Of a stretch of 64,000 nucleotides of DNA, positions 8,680 to 18,641 are shown piece by piece; position 1 is the stretch's first letter; every line of letters begins with the position of its first letter. The notes below the pieces were generated by a model. It worked only from the letters and a program-made list of their open reading frames with translations, made no database searches and was not told the DNA's origin. The position numbers and the translations under genes were made by a program. This DNA is from Natribaculum luteum (GTDB taxonomy: Archaea > Halobacteriota > Halobacteria > Halobacteriales > Natrialbaceae), in contig NZ_CP095397.1 of assembly GCF_023008545.1 (NCBI RefSeq), positions 868,001-932,000 of the forward strand, read 5' to 3'.

Positions 8680-9818
8680 GCTCACTCTCAGAATTCGGTC
8701 GCCGCTGGTTCGAGGATATTATTGAGACGATCATTGAGTGGTTTCAGAACGGTCTGGTTGATGGATACGATTCAATTACTGAGGAACTGTTTGGGACGCC
8801 TGTCCCAGAAACGGACGGGAATTTTGTCTTCGGAGCTCCGACGAATGAACCCTGGGTTGACCTACACGATTCACTCGTCACAGGTGAGATTATGCTTCTC
8901 TCGTTGTTGTTACTCGTCATTTTTGTGCAGGCAAGGCACACCGTTCGAATTTTCAATTTCAGTAGCAATTACGAGGCACGAAAAGCCCGAAGAACAGCCT
9001 GGACAGGTGCCTTCTTGATCGTGACTTGGTACTGGGTTGCGGTCTTAGTTCTCTACCTCGTGAATGGATTTTCGATAGCTCTTGTCCCAGGTATAGATGC
9101 CCTCGTTCGAGGGATGGTAGATTTTCTCACAGCTTCGATTTCAAATCCGGCGCTCGCGCTGCTAATGGCAGTAATTGGTGGGATTGCCATGTGGATTATA
9201 CAGGCGCTCTTTTTCATTCGGGAAATCCTGCTCTACGTCTACCTGTATGCGATGCCGATCGGGGTTGCAGTTGCGTTTGGCCACCTTCCAGTCGTTTCGC
9301 GGATTGCAAAGCAAATCTGTGTCAAGTTCGTTCCGCTAGCGATCATGCCGCTTCCGGTGGCTATCCTGTTCCGAGGATATGATCTGTTGTTTGGGTCGGG
9401 GACCGACTCAGCTCTCGCGCCAGATAGTTCGTTCTTGAGTTACCTCGTCGGCGTATCACTCCCAGTATTCGCACTCATCTTGATCTGGAAACTCTTCGCC
9501 TACGCGAGTCCGTTGACGGCGAAAGTCATCGGCGGTGCGACGAAAGGTGCAGTCACGATCGGTGCAGCGGTTGGGGCCGCGAAAGTGGCTGGTCCACTCG
9601 CAGCCACGACAGCTGCTCGCTGGGGACCGAAAGCGGCTGCGTGGCAAGTCGCTGGCCAGCGATTGGGTGGACAGCAGCACTCGTCGAACACCCAATCCAG
9701 CGGTGACCCCGGTGAGCAGCACGGAGGGACCGCTCACGATAACGTCGTGTCGGACGCCTACGGCCAGCGCGGCGTGCCACAGTACCGACGCACCGAGAAC
9801 GATCCTGGATACTACTGA
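8676..9818 (+). CDS. VirB6/TrbL-like polytopic membrane protein
   Basis: A 380-residue protein with an amphipathic N-terminus, then about six to seven hydrophobic helices (EIMLLSLLLLVIFVQ, GAFLIVTWYWVAVLVLYLV, ALALLMAVIGGIAMWIIQAL, EILLYVYLYAMPIGVAVAF, FVPLAIMPLPVAILF, YLVGVSLPVFALILIWKLF). A Gly/Ala-rich segment and a hydrophilic, Gln/Gly-rich tail follow. This layout (polytopic core plus disordered tail, next to VirB4) is that of VirB6/TrbL proteins forming the inner-membrane channel of type IV secretion systems. The start overlaps the previous stop by 4 nt. Confidence 0.7.
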   Translation: MSSLSEFGRRWFEDIIETIIEWFQNGLVDGYDSITEELFGTPVPETDGNFVFGAPTNEPWVDLHDSLVTGEIMLLSLLLLVIFVQARHTVRIFNFSSNYEARKARRTAWTGAFLIVTWYWVAVLVLYLVNGFSIALVPGIDALVRGMVDFLTASISNPALALLMAVIGGIAMWIIQALFFIREILLYVYLYAMPIGVAVAFGHLPVVSRIAKQICVKFVPLAIMPLPVAILFRGYDLLFGSGTDSALAPDSSFLSYLVGVSLPVFALILIWKLFAYASPLTAKVIGGATKGAVTIGAAVGAAKVAGPLAATTAARWGPKAAAWQVAGQRLGGQQHSSNTQSSGDPGEQHGGTAHDNVVSDAYGQRGVPQYRRTENDPGYY

Positions 9819-9820
9819 CC

Positions 9821-10936
9821 ATGGCAGATCGAGAAGCAGCGTCCCGACGGATCATGGACGAACTGGGCGAGGAGAATCGCGTTCCGATCGTCAACGTCGA
9901 CGAGGGTGACGTATACGTCCTGCTCGGCTTCCCGATTGCTGGACTCCTACTCGGTGGTCTGACCGGGATTGATACCCTTGTCTTTCCGCTCTCCCTCGTC
10001 GGCGTCGTTTTCGGCGTCGCCGCAGTCTACGCCAGTCCGTCCCATCTTTCGGCGTCGACGTGGCTCCTGGACGTCTATCGCTACTACGGCAAGCGTCCGC
10101 GGATCACCTACAGCGTCTCGGACGAGACCGAACACGCTCGAGAACAGCCAGATTCGACGACGACCGAGGGCGGGGTGATCAACTACACACCCTTTGCACC
10201 GGACGAGCGAACGCAGGACCTGACCAAAATCGAGCGGGCATGGCCTGGTGCCGGTGCGATCCAGCGAACCGACGGGACGATGGAAGCGTTTCTCGAGGTG
10301 GATCCGGGGAACATGGACTTCGCGATGAGTGGTGACTGGGCGCACGTTCAGGACGTCGCCGCGGAGTTCGCAAACAAGGAACTCGACTACCGCCTCAAGT
10401 TCCACGCGACGACTCGATCGTTTCCGGTCGCAGACCTCATCATGCAGATCGAGGACCGACTCACCGACGAAGACGTCACCGAGAATCCGATCTTCGAGGA
10501 ACTCCTGGCAGAGTATCGTGAACAGCGACCTCGAGAACTCGACGGCGCCCAGCAGATTCGCTACTTCATCGGCGTCCAGGTCGACCCACTCGAGGTGTAC
10601 GATCGCTACCGTGACGAACGCTCGCCAGCCGAGAAACTGACCACGATACCGGTCATCGGCTTCCTGTTCAATCCGTTTGTCACCCGGCGGGAGGACCTCA
10701 GCGACGCAGAGGTCCGTGCGAAGATGTTCAACAGGCTCGATCAGCGCTGTCGAGCGGTCCAGACGGAACTGATACAGAAGGCCCCAGGATGGTCGGCTCG
10801 CCGTATGAGTACTGTCGAACTGTTCGTCCTCGCGATGGACTTCTGGAACGGCGAGGAACACGAGTACGACGACGCACGCAACGCCGTTCGCGAACAGCCA
10901 ATTATCGGCCACCAGCGGAGGAACGACGATGAGTAG
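9821..10936 (+). CDS. PrgI-like membrane protein with VirB4-N-like domain
   Basis: A 371-residue protein. Residues ~20-80 hold two closely spaced transmembrane helices followed by YYGKRPRITY, a layout typical of PrgI/VirB3-type subunits. The rest (about 120-340) is a soluble alpha/beta domain that resembles the N-terminal lobe found before the ATPase in SCO6880/TraC-type VirB4 proteins, but no Walker motif is present. The downstream VirB4 overlaps it by 8 nt. It probably anchors VirB4 to the membrane. PrgI-type assignment rests on topology and context. Confidence 0.65.
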   Translation: MADREAASRRIMDELGEENRVPIVNVDEGDVYVLLGFPIAGLLLGGLTGIDTLVFPLSLVGVVFGVAAVYASPSHLSASTWLLDVYRYYGKRPRITYSVSDETEHAREQPDSTTTEGGVINYTPFAPDERTQDLTKIERAWPGAGAIQRTDGTMEAFLEVDPGNMDFAMSGDWAHVQDVAAEFANKELDYRLKFHATTRSFPVADLIMQIEDRLTDEDVTENPIFEELLAEYREQRPRELDGAQQIRYFIGVQVDPLEVYDRYRDERSPAEKLTTIPVIGFLFNPFVTRREDLSDAEVRAKMFNRLDQRCRAVQTELIQKAPGWSARRMSTVELFVLAMDFWNGEEHEYDDARNAVREQPIIGHQRRNDDE

Positions 10937-13112
10937 CACGACTCCTGTCATCGCCGTCTCGTTCGTCGACCTCGAGCGAGGTATGACTTCACTCGAGCCG
11001 GTCTCCATCGCTGGTGGACTGATCCTGCTGGCTGTTCTTCTTGGCGTTGGCGTGAAGATCTACCGGGCTCGAGCACACGACGTCGAAGAAGTCGACCTCT
11101 CAGACCTCCTCGACGAGGAGACACTCGAGGCCGGCGACGTCGAAGGACAGCTCCTCGAGGACATTGCCGAACGCCACAAGAGTGTTGTCGCTCCATCGGC
11201 GATCACGTGGGAGACGCGAGCCGCACAGGTCGGTGAGCAGTGGACGTCGACGCTGTACATCGCCGACTATCCTGATTATCCCAAGGATGGGTATCTGAAC
11301 GAGTTGTTCGAACTCACCGACGTCGAATTCGATCTCACCGTCCATATCACGCCGAAGAATCAGCAGCACGCCCGTGACGAACTCCAGCGAGTCGCCGACG
11401 ACCTTCAGGTCGATGCGGACCTCGAACAAAGCGTTCGTGGCGCCTACCTTCAGGAACGAGCCAACGAAGCAGTGTCGACGTACAAGGCGGTCGAACACGG
11501 CAGCCGCGTCTTCGACCAGGGAATGTTCGTCACCGTTCGAGCAGAGACGAAAGACGGGCTTCGTGAATCGGTCCGGGCGATTCGCAGTCGACTCCGTGAA
11601 CAACCCGCCGGGCTTTCGCCGAAGACGGCCATCTGTAAGCAAGATCTTGCGGTACAGGCTGCGGCCCCGATCGGGCCGAATCCGTTCGGTCGAGAAGCCA
11701 TCGCCCTCGGTGGCGCTATCGGAGCGTTGCTGGCATCCCCACACAACGCGACGATTCTCGAAGATGGCGGCGTCGAATTCGGCATCCACTGGAAAAACGA
11801 GAGCCCCGTCGTGATCGATCCGTTTGCGCGGGAAAACGGCTATGCGATGTTCACCGTCGGCGATCCTGGCTCCGGAAAGTCGTTTGGCGCGAAGCAGAAC
11901 TTCATCCGATCGATCGAGCAAAGCGAGGACCGAATCGGAATCATCCTCGAGCCGCTGAACAACTGGGCCGGTGTCGCCGAAGCCCTCGGCGGAACGCGGA
12001 TTACGGTTGGTGGCGATATGGGACTGAACCCACTCGAGATCAAACCGACACCCGAACGCATTCAACGAGCGATGGGCGAGGACGCCAGTCCCTACCGAGA
12101 AAAGCTCGACAGCGTGATGAGCTTCCTCTCGAACTACTTCGCCCTCCGTGGCATCCAGCTCGGTGATACACGAACGACGCTCGAGACGGCCATCGAAGAA
12201 GCATACGCTCGAAACGGCATTACGGACGACATCGCGACGCATCACAACGAGAGCCCGACGATGCGAGACGTTCTCGATATCCTCGAGGAGATGGTCGATA
12301 ACCCGGAAAGGTTCGTCGTTCGGACGGACGAGGAAGCGCAGAAAATCGAGTCGGATGCGACGTGGTTGATCGACCAGTTACGCTCCTTTGCAGCGGATGG
12401 GCGCTACGAAAACCTCGGGCGGCCGACCGAGTTCGACCTTCGGGACGAGAAGGTGGTCTACCTCGATCTGGCCCAGCAGGAGGGCAGCCTCGGTGGCAGT
12501 ACGAGCCTCATCATGCAGCTGTTGATCACGCTGGTCTACGAACGGGCGAAGGAGACGGACAAGGAGGTCGTGTTCGTCATCGACGAAGCTCGGTACTTGA
12601 TGCAGGATGCAGCGAGCCTCGAGTACCTCGAGATCGTGTTTCGCCATCATCGCCATCACGATCTCTCGATCCGGATGATCACCCAGACCGTCGACGAGTT
12701 CTTCCAGCACGCCGAATCAGAGGCGATCCTCGATCAGTGCGCAATCAAGCAGTTCCATCATCTCGATGGGATGGACCAGCACTGGGCGAATGAGTTTGGA
12801 CTGAACTCGGCGCAGATGCGGTTCGTCCAGGATGCTGTCCCCGGGAGTGAGGACATCGGTTATTCGGAAGCGCTCGTCGGCGTCGACGGTGACTGGCGTG
12901 GAATCGAGGTCCACGCACTCGAGAAAGAGAAGACGGTGATCGACTTCGACGCCAAAGAGCAATCTCGAGCTGAGCTCCCTGGAGTTTCTGAAAGAGATGG
13001 ACGACAACCCGCAGAAGACACGCGAACAGACGAGACGAGCCCTGAAGAGCAGCGAGACACAGTTCACGAGGTTCTAACGTGGACTGATAGAGGTGACCGA
13101 TCCGATGAGTGA
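10929..13112 (+). CDS. VirB4-family conjugation/secretion ATPase
   Basis: A 727-residue HerA/FtsK-superfamily ATPase. It has one N-terminal transmembrane helix (about 28-48), an N-terminal VirB4 domain (about 90-290), Walker A GDPGSGKS at about 311-318 and Walker B VVFVIDEARYLM with D552 and E553. C-terminal conserved segments (RHHRHHDLSIRMITQTVDEF, AIKQFHHLDG) are typical of VirB4/TraC. It would hydrolyse ATP at the cytoplasmic side to drive pilus biogenesis or substrate transfer. It overlaps its neighbours on both sides, so the block 9821-17445 is translationally coupled. Confidence 0.9.
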   Translation: MSSTTPVIAVSFVDLERGMTSLEPVSIAGGLILLAVLLGVGVKIYRARAHDVEEVDLSDLLDEETLEAGDVEGQLLEDIAERHKSVVAPSAITWETRAAQVGEQWTSTLYIADYPDYPKDGYLNELFELTDVEFDLTVHITPKNQQHARDELQRVADDLQVDADLEQSVRGAYLQERANEAVSTYKAVEHGSRVFDQGMFVTVRAETKDGLRESVRAIRSRLREQPAGLSPKTAICKQDLAVQAAAPIGPNPFGREAIALGGAIGALLASPHNATILEDGGVEFGIHWKNESPVVIDPFARENGYAMFTVGDPGSGKSFGAKQNFIRSIEQSEDRIGIILEPLNNWAGVAEALGGTRITVGGDMGLNPLEIKPTPERIQRAMGEDASPYREKLDSVMSFLSNYFALRGIQLGDTRTTLETAIEEAYARNGITDDIATHHNESPTMRDVLDILEEMVDNPERFVVRTDEEAQKIESDATWLIDQLRSFAADGRYENLGRPTEFDLRDEKVVYLDLAQQEGSLGGSTSLIMQLLITLVYERAKETDKEVVFVIDEARYLMQDAASLEYLEIVFRHHRHHDLSIRMITQTVDEFFQHAESEAILDQCAIKQFHHLDGMDQHWANEFGLNSAQMRFVQDAVPGSEDIGYSEALVGVDGDWRGIEVHALEKEKTVIDFDAKEQSRAELPGVSERDGRQPAEDTRTDETSPEEQRDTVHEVLTWTDRGDRSDE

Positions 13113-16100
13113 GTACATCCGAGTGATACCAACCTCTGAGGAACTTCACACCGCAGAGATTCCGTCCGCACTCGAGAGCCTGCACAAACTGACGAACCCG
13201 AATGTACGGGGGTTGTCGGACCGACTAAACCCGTTTGCTGATACTTCCCCACCGACGTTCGAATTCCTCGCGGTCAGCGAAGGGGAAGACGAGCCAGTCG
13301 AGTTCTACTACGGTGTTGACCACCCAGCACAGCTCGAAACTCTCGAGAAACGGCTCAAGACGATCTACCCGCGAACGTTCGACATCGATCGATGTGAGTT
13401 GGATCTCGAGCGAAAACTCATTCAGCCGGTCGAATACACGTCCGAGGAGTATCACGAGCGGCTTGCGGCCGAACAGTTGCTGGACTCTCCAATCGTCGGT
13501 GAACAGGCTGACCAAGAGCGTGAAACGGTCGAGAGAACTGACGGCGGTCGGTCGACCGTCGACGACGGGCCCGAGTTTGCTGACCTCGAGACGGAACCCG
13601 TCGATGTCGAATGTGCTGATGAATCGGTTCTCGAGTACACCTCTGATGAGTCTACCGAAGACAGGGGTTCAGCGCTTGATGGAGGAACGCCACCCACCCC
13701 AGAGTCAGAGACCATCTTCGCCCGACCGTCACTCGAGGAGGTCGAACCGATCGGTGTCCAGTGGTATGGTCGGGCCGAGCGCAAACGCGACTGGATGACG
13801 ACGATCAAATCGTTCGCGAACTGGGATCCGGATCCAACCGAGTACGATACCGAACAACCCCCACTCGCGACACTGATCGATCACCTCACCGAACTCGAGT
13901 ACCCGATCGCGTTCCAGGTGGTCTGGCGGCGCAGAGCCGAGTGGGCCGCCGACGCGGAGTTGCGAATCGAAGACCTTCGAGATGGGCGAGATACGTTCGG
14001 ACAACGCTACATCGGCCCGCTGTTCGAGATCGGCGATGTCGACCCAGAAGATGGTCAGCGTAATATCGGAACGAAAGCCCGAAACCGAATCGAACGGATC
14101 GAAGCGAAACACCCAAAACGAACCTTCACCGTCAATGCTCGAGCAGTCGCGCTTCCAATCCCCGATAATGGCGAGACAGCCGAGCGTGTTGAAACCCAAC
14201 TCGACCAACTCGCTCAATCGCTGAACGCTTTAGATGGTCCCTTCTACGAACTCGAAGGACACCGACTCCGCTCGAAGGGCGTGTTGAATCGAACGAAGCG
14301 AAAACATGCCCGAGCGGTCCTCGAACGCGTGCTCAATGGAGAGCTGGTTACGGGACGAGGGAAATGCCGCCCTGATCTCGTGTTGAACGCCGATGAACTC
14401 GCAAACCTCACTGTTGTCCCGTCATCACAGGATCTGACGGTCGAAGGGAGCCGTGGTGCACGCTCTGAGCAACGCTCTCGGAATCCGCTCCCACGGCCGC
14501 ATCCAGATCTAATGGATGGGTTCAGAGAGGGCATGGCAATCGGGTATGCGATCGATGAGAATGGGGAACCGGAAGACCAGCCGGTCTGTATTCCACCGTC
14601 GTTGCTGCCGACCCACTACGTTCGCGCGGCAACGACTGGCGGCGGAAAGTCGAAATCGCTGACCAACGACAAACTCTCGCTATACGAGCAGACCGACGGC
14701 CCGGTTATCCTGATCGACGCAAAAGGCGACGGACTCTGTGGGGACTACATGCGAGCCCACGCTCGTCGATTCGGTGTCGATGACCTCGAGGAGAACGTCT
14801 TACATTTCCCCATTCCCGATGTTCTCCCCGGATTTGCCTTTTTCAATATCGAGCGCCAGCTCAAGAACGGGGTCCGCCGTATCGACGCGATCCAGAACAA
14901 AGCGGATCACTACGAAGAGGTTCTGAAGATGGTGATGGGTGAAGAGCGCTACGAGCGAGCAGTCGTCGCGCCAACGCTCATCAAGTATCTCATCAAAACG
15001 CTCTACGATGACGAGTATGGCCGTGAGAACGGCCGCTACCGTGAGAGTGTGGATTACTTTGCCCACGACCAACTCGAGTACGTCGTCGACCAACTCTGGC
15101 GTGCCGGACCACCAGAGCCCGATGAAGGAGCAGCACCACGCTCGAGTCATCCACAGGTCCAGCGACGGATACACCGCCAGCTCCAGCTCGATCCAAATAC
15201 GTTTGCGACTGTAATGGGCGGCGTCAGTAACCGCCTCGACTACATCTCCCAGGATGAGCACCTCCGTCGTGTGTTCAACAACACTGAACCGCAGTTCGAC
15301 TTCCGCGATGTCCTTGACGACCGCACGGTGATCCTGTTCGACCTCAGTGGCCTTCGCGATGAATCCGCGAAGGCGATGACGGGTGTGATCCTGACGGAGC
15401 TCTACAACGCGCTGAGAGAGCGTGGTGACGATCTGCAGGAGAAACCAGATGACTACGTGGTCAACCTGATCATCGACGAGGCCTCGAGTTTGGCTGTCTC
15501 TGACGTGATGAACACGCTGTTGGAGAAGGGACGGAGCTTCCGACTGTCTGTTGGCCTCTCACTGCAGTTTCCCGAGCAACTCGACGTCAAAGGTGGCCGT
15601 GAGGTCTACCTGAACGTTCTGAACGACGTCGGCAGCCCGATCATCGGCAAGATCGCCGTCGACAACGAGATTGCGAAGGTGATGGCCCACGAGGATATGG
15701 ACCCCGTCGAGTTCGCCAATCGAATCCGGTCACTTCCACGTGGTGAGTGGATCGTCCGCTTACCGAGTCCGACGTTCGGTGAGACTGGCCCAGAGCCGTT
15801 TAGTTTAGCCCCGCTACCGATCCCACCAGGCCATCCCGAGAGTGATGATCCCTTGACTACCCACGAGGAGCAGGCGTTTCAGAACGCACTCAAGCAGATT
15901 CACGAGCGAGCGGATACCGAGTACGGTGCTGTAACTGAATCGCCTCCCACGAGTCGGACTCCGGATGCTGTTCGCGAGACGTTCGAATTAGTGTCCGAAG
16001 ACATCGATATCGCTCTCGCAAACGCAGTGCGGACGATCCAACTCCGACAGGATGTTCGCGAAGAGAATGGATGGGTCCCTGTACAGCCGGTTGACCAAGC

Positions 16101-17445
16101 ACTTCGAACACAGTTCGAGGCTGCCGATGCGTCACCACCGTCGATCGAAGAGCTTGGAGAAATCCGGGATCGTTCCCGCCTGCTCGAGGTCACGCTCAAC
16201 CAGGAACACGGTGAGATCGTCGTCCGGTTGACCGACGAGGGCGAAGCGGTGACCGAACCTGATACGGGTGACGTCCGATCGTCGGGCAGCAATCTTCACG
16301 ATACATTGTTGTTCGCCGCCGAGCGGGAACTCTCTCGGCAGGGGTTCGATGTCACCGTCTTTACGCAGGATGGCAGCGAGAAACCCGATGGGCGAGCGGT
16401 ACATCCCGACTGTGAGCACATCTTTGATATCGAGGTCGAATCAACGACGGTCGACAAACCGGTGAAGATCCTTCGGAACTTCCACCGGGCTCGAGACGCT
16501 GACCACGTCCCACTGTTCGTCGTTGCCTCTTCTGAGGACAGTGACGACGAACTGCAGGCTGCTGCCCGTCTGGAGAATATCCTTTCTTCGCCAGTCAACG
16601 AACTCGAGTCCGGCGACGTTCGATTATACACGATGGATTCGCACCTCACGTTCGATGGTGGTGCGAACGCTCGAGATGGTGTGACTGCAGTTCGGCCGGC
16701 GACTGGTGACTCGAGACGCTCTGTGTGGACTCGGCAAGGTGGAGCGTATCTGTTGCAGGACGGAACGGGAACTGAGTTCATGACCGTCTCGTCGTTCGAT
16801 TCGCTCTCACGAAGCGATGTCCCTGCGGTATATAGCTACGACAGAACTGCCGATGAGTACGTTGTCTACGAGCCGACCAAACGCCATATTTACGAAAGCA
16901 GATCAGCGTTCGAACAAGAGTGGGTGCCGATTCGTGAGCCATTCGTCCCCAACACGGTCACGGCACAATCGGATGAACCTCTCGAGTTATCTGTGGTTGC
17001 TGTACTCGAGAAGGATAGCGGCGCAATGCGGATCTATCGTGATGGGCAACTACGATCTCTCAAGGTCCTCGTCGAGGGAAAGGAATCGCTAGCCACTGAG
17101 CACTGTCTCAGCTCTGCCGAACAGGAGCAGTCTAATAGGTCTAACTCACCTCCTCACCCTGGGCCTGAGCGTGAACCAACTGTTACTGATCCTTCAGAGG
17201 ACCAGTTCGAAAGCCGTCCCGCAGATAGATCACAGGACGTCGATTTCGGAACTTTTGTTGAGGACTGCCTTATCGAACAGGAACACGCCGAGATCGAAAA
17301 AGACGAACTCTACAAGGTCTACGAAGCCTGGGCAGACACACACGATCAGGAGGTGTATGCGAAATCTTGGTTCGGCCGGAAGTTGAGCGAGTATCGGTAC
17401 TTCCCGACTGGTGTGAGAGCTGGAGCTAAAGCGTTGGTCTCATGA
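13105..17445 (+). CDS. VirD4/TraG-like coupling ATPase with extra C-terminal domains
   Basis: I prefer the ATG at 13105, in an 8-nt overlap with the VirB4 stop; an upstream GTG at 13093 is possible. The product is 1446 residues, much longer than typical coupling proteins (about 550-800). Walker A TGGGKSKS is at about 511-518 and Walker B LIIDEASS has D791/E792, with VirD4/TraG-type sequence between. Past residue ~900 are two additional parts. One, about 1060-1180, has KPDG (D1095) and DIEVES (E1110, E1112) spaced like a PD-(D/E)XK nuclease core. The other, the last ~65 residues (DELYKVYEAWADTH, KSWFGRKLSEY), resembles the winged helix at the C-terminus of D5-type viral/plasmid primase-helicases. 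No membrane helix is evident at the N-terminus. It presumably brings DNA to the secretion channel; the additions may give it its own DNA-processing or DNA-recognition ability. Confidence 0.85.
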   Translation: MSEYIRVIPTSEELHTAEIPSALESLHKLTNPNVRGLSDRLNPFADTSPPTFEFLAVSEGEDEPVEFYYGVDHPAQLETLEKRLKTIYPRTFDIDRCELDLERKLIQPVEYTSEEYHERLAAEQLLDSPIVGEQADQERETVERTDGGRSTVDDGPEFADLETEPVDVECADESVLEYTSDESTEDRGSALDGGTPPTPESETIFARPSLEEVEPIGVQWYGRAERKRDWMTTIKSFANWDPDPTEYDTEQPPLATLIDHLTELEYPIAFQVVWRRRAEWAADAELRIEDLRDGRDTFGQRYIGPLFEIGDVDPEDGQRNIGTKARNRIERIEAKHPKRTFTVNARAVALPIPDNGETAERVETQLDQLAQSLNALDGPFYELEGHRLRSKGVLNRTKRKHARAVLERVLNGELVTGRGKCRPDLVLNADELANLTVVPSSQDLTVEGSRGARSEQRSRNPLPRPHPDLMDGFREGMAIGYAIDENGEPEDQPVCIPPSLLPTHYVRAATTGGGKSKSLTNDKLSLYEQTDGPVILIDAKGDGLCGDYMRAHARRFGVDDLEENVLHFPIPDVLPGFAFFNIERQLKNGVRRIDAIQNKADHYEEVLKMVMGEERYERAVVAPTLIKYLIKTLYDDEYGRENGRYRESVDYFAHDQLEYVVDQLWRAGPPEPDEGAAPRSSHPQVQRRIHRQLQLDPNTFATVMGGVSNRLDYISQDEHLRRVFNNTEPQFDFRDVLDDRTVILFDLSGLRDESAKAMTGVILTELYNALRERGDDLQEKPDDYVVNLIIDEASSLAVSDVMNTLLEKGRSFRLSVGLSLQFPEQLDVKGGREVYLNVLNDVGSPIIGKIAVDNEIAKVMAHEDMDPVEFANRIRSLPRGEWIVRLPSPTFGETGPEPFSLAPLPIPPGHPESDDPLTTHEEQAFQNALKQIHERADTEYGAVTESPPTSRTPDAVRETFELVSEDIDIALANAVRTIQLRQDVREENGWVPVQPVDQALRTQFEAADASPPSIEELGEIRDRSRLLEVTLNQEHGEIVVRLTDEGEAVTEPDTGDVRSSGSNLHDTLLFAAERELSRQGFDVTVFTQDGSEKPDGRAVHPDCEHIFDIEVESTTVDKPVKILRNFHRARDADHVPLFVVASSEDSDDELQAAARLENILSSPVNELESGDVRLYTMDSHLTFDGGANARDGVTAVRPATGDSRRSVWTRQGGAYLLQDGTGTEFMTVSSFDSLSRSDVPAVYSYDRTADEYVVYEPTKRHIYESRSAFEQEWVPIREPFVPNTVTAQSDEPLELSVVAVLEKDSGAMRIYRDGQLRSLKVLVEGKESLATEHCLSSAEQEQSNRSNSPPHPGPEREPTVTDPSEDQFESRPADRSQDVDFGTFVEDCLIEQEHAEIEKDELYKVYEAWADTHDQEVYAKSWFGRKLSEYRYFPTGVRAGAKALVS

Positions 17446-17462
17446 GGAAGATGTCTGGTTGA

Positions 17463-18641
17463 GTGAATGTGTTCAGTATCCCTCAGCCAGACGGTGTTCT
17501 TTCGGATTCGGACGTGAAAGATTTAGCGGAAGACGTCATCTGCCAGCTCCCCTTGCCAGGGATCGAGGGCTCGCCCCTCGATCCCGGCGATATCTGGGTT
17601 GTTGTCATTCTTGCAGCAGTCAATCAGACGTCCATCTGGGAGACGTGCAAGGACAACGACAACGCTGCCTGTGATGATACTGTCATGGACTGGCTCCATA
17701 CGCTCAACCGAGAGTGGCTTGAGCGGGTTGCTAACCGCCTTCTCAGGGAGGTGGCGATGACGATCCTCGACCCTGATCGGTCGAGGATCGTCTCCATTGA
17801 CTTCGTCGATAACCCCTACCACGGAACGTACGCCGATGAAGAAGGTGAACTCTGCCGCATGCACGCGAAAGACGGAACAACGACGTGCCACCGGTACTGC
17901 ACGGCGTATCTCGTCTCGAACGGAAAGCCAGTGACGCTGGCGATGACGTACGTCCGTAGTGATGAGAAAGAGGCCGACGCGGTCGAGCGCGTCCTCGACC
18001 GCGTCGAAGCCTATCCCTTCGAGATAGAGCTTCTGTTGGCTGATCGTGGCTTCTACAACGAACGTATTCTGCGCCGCTCACGGGAGATTGCTGCGACTGT
18101 CGTTCCCGTCCAAAAGAAGGGCAAGCGCATGAGGAAGAAGCTGGATACGCACTGCTCGTACATGACAACCTATCGGATGTACAAAGGCCGCGAGCGGGAA
18201 CTGGAATTCCCGCTCGCGGTCGCTGTATCATATCACGCCGGAGATCGCGGGAAAAGCGGCGAGGTCGTTCGAGGCTATGTGGCGTGCGATCTGGCCGATC
18301 GCACGCCGAAACAAGTCGAACGGCTCTATCGAAAACGGTCAGCGATCGAAACGAGCTACCGTGTATTTCGCCAAGCACGAGTGGTAACGACGACACAAGA
18401 CCCAATCATCCGCTTCGCGTTCGTCCTGGTTGGATTCCTGTTGGAGAACCTCTGGCTTGTGCTTCGATGGGCGGTCGTCGCCCGCCCCCAGCGGGGCGGG
18501 CGCGACCTGCCCGAGGAATTCACGTTCAAGACCTTCTCTGACTGGATCAGACATGCATTAGAGGAAGAGCTAGAGCGGAGTTGGGAGATCGAGATGAACG
18601 GAACAGGTGTGCCAGAAGCATACGCGCCGGCCGCGGGCTGA
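17463..18641 (+). CDS. ISH3-family transposase
   Basis: A 392-residue DDE transposase starting at GTG 17463. Recognisable parts are SIDFVDNPYHGTY (first D), ELLLADRGFYN (second D) and KRSAIETSYRVFRQAR (catalytic E), as in ISH3-type elements. The gene appears intact. It sits 17 nt after the VirD4-like gene, so the element landed at its very 3' end. Clear terminal repeats were not resolved; ATGAGGA occurs near both possible ends (about 17444 and 18735 in inverse orientation). The coding sequence contains several long perfect hairpins: arms of 14 bp at 17759-17792, 12 bp at 17976-18005, and 12 bp across the stop codon at 18629-18656. Confidence 0.85.
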   Translation: MNVFSIPQPDGVLSDSDVKDLAEDVICQLPLPGIEGSPLDPGDIWVVVILAAVNQTSIWETCKDNDNAACDDTVMDWLHTLNREWLERVANRLLREVAMTILDPDRSRIVSIDFVDNPYHGTYADEEGELCRMHAKDGTTTCHRYCTAYLVSNGKPVTLAMTYVRSDEKEADAVERVLDRVEAYPFEIELLLADRGFYNERILRRSREIAATVVPVQKKGKRMRKKLDTHCSYMTTYRMYKGRERELEFPLAVAVSYHAGDRGKSGEVVRGYVACDLADRTPKQVERLYRKRSAIETSYRVFRQARVVTTTQDPIIRFAFVLVGFLLENLWLVLRWAVVARPQRGGRDLPEEFTFKTFSDWIRHALEEELERSWEIEMNGTGVPEAYAPAAG

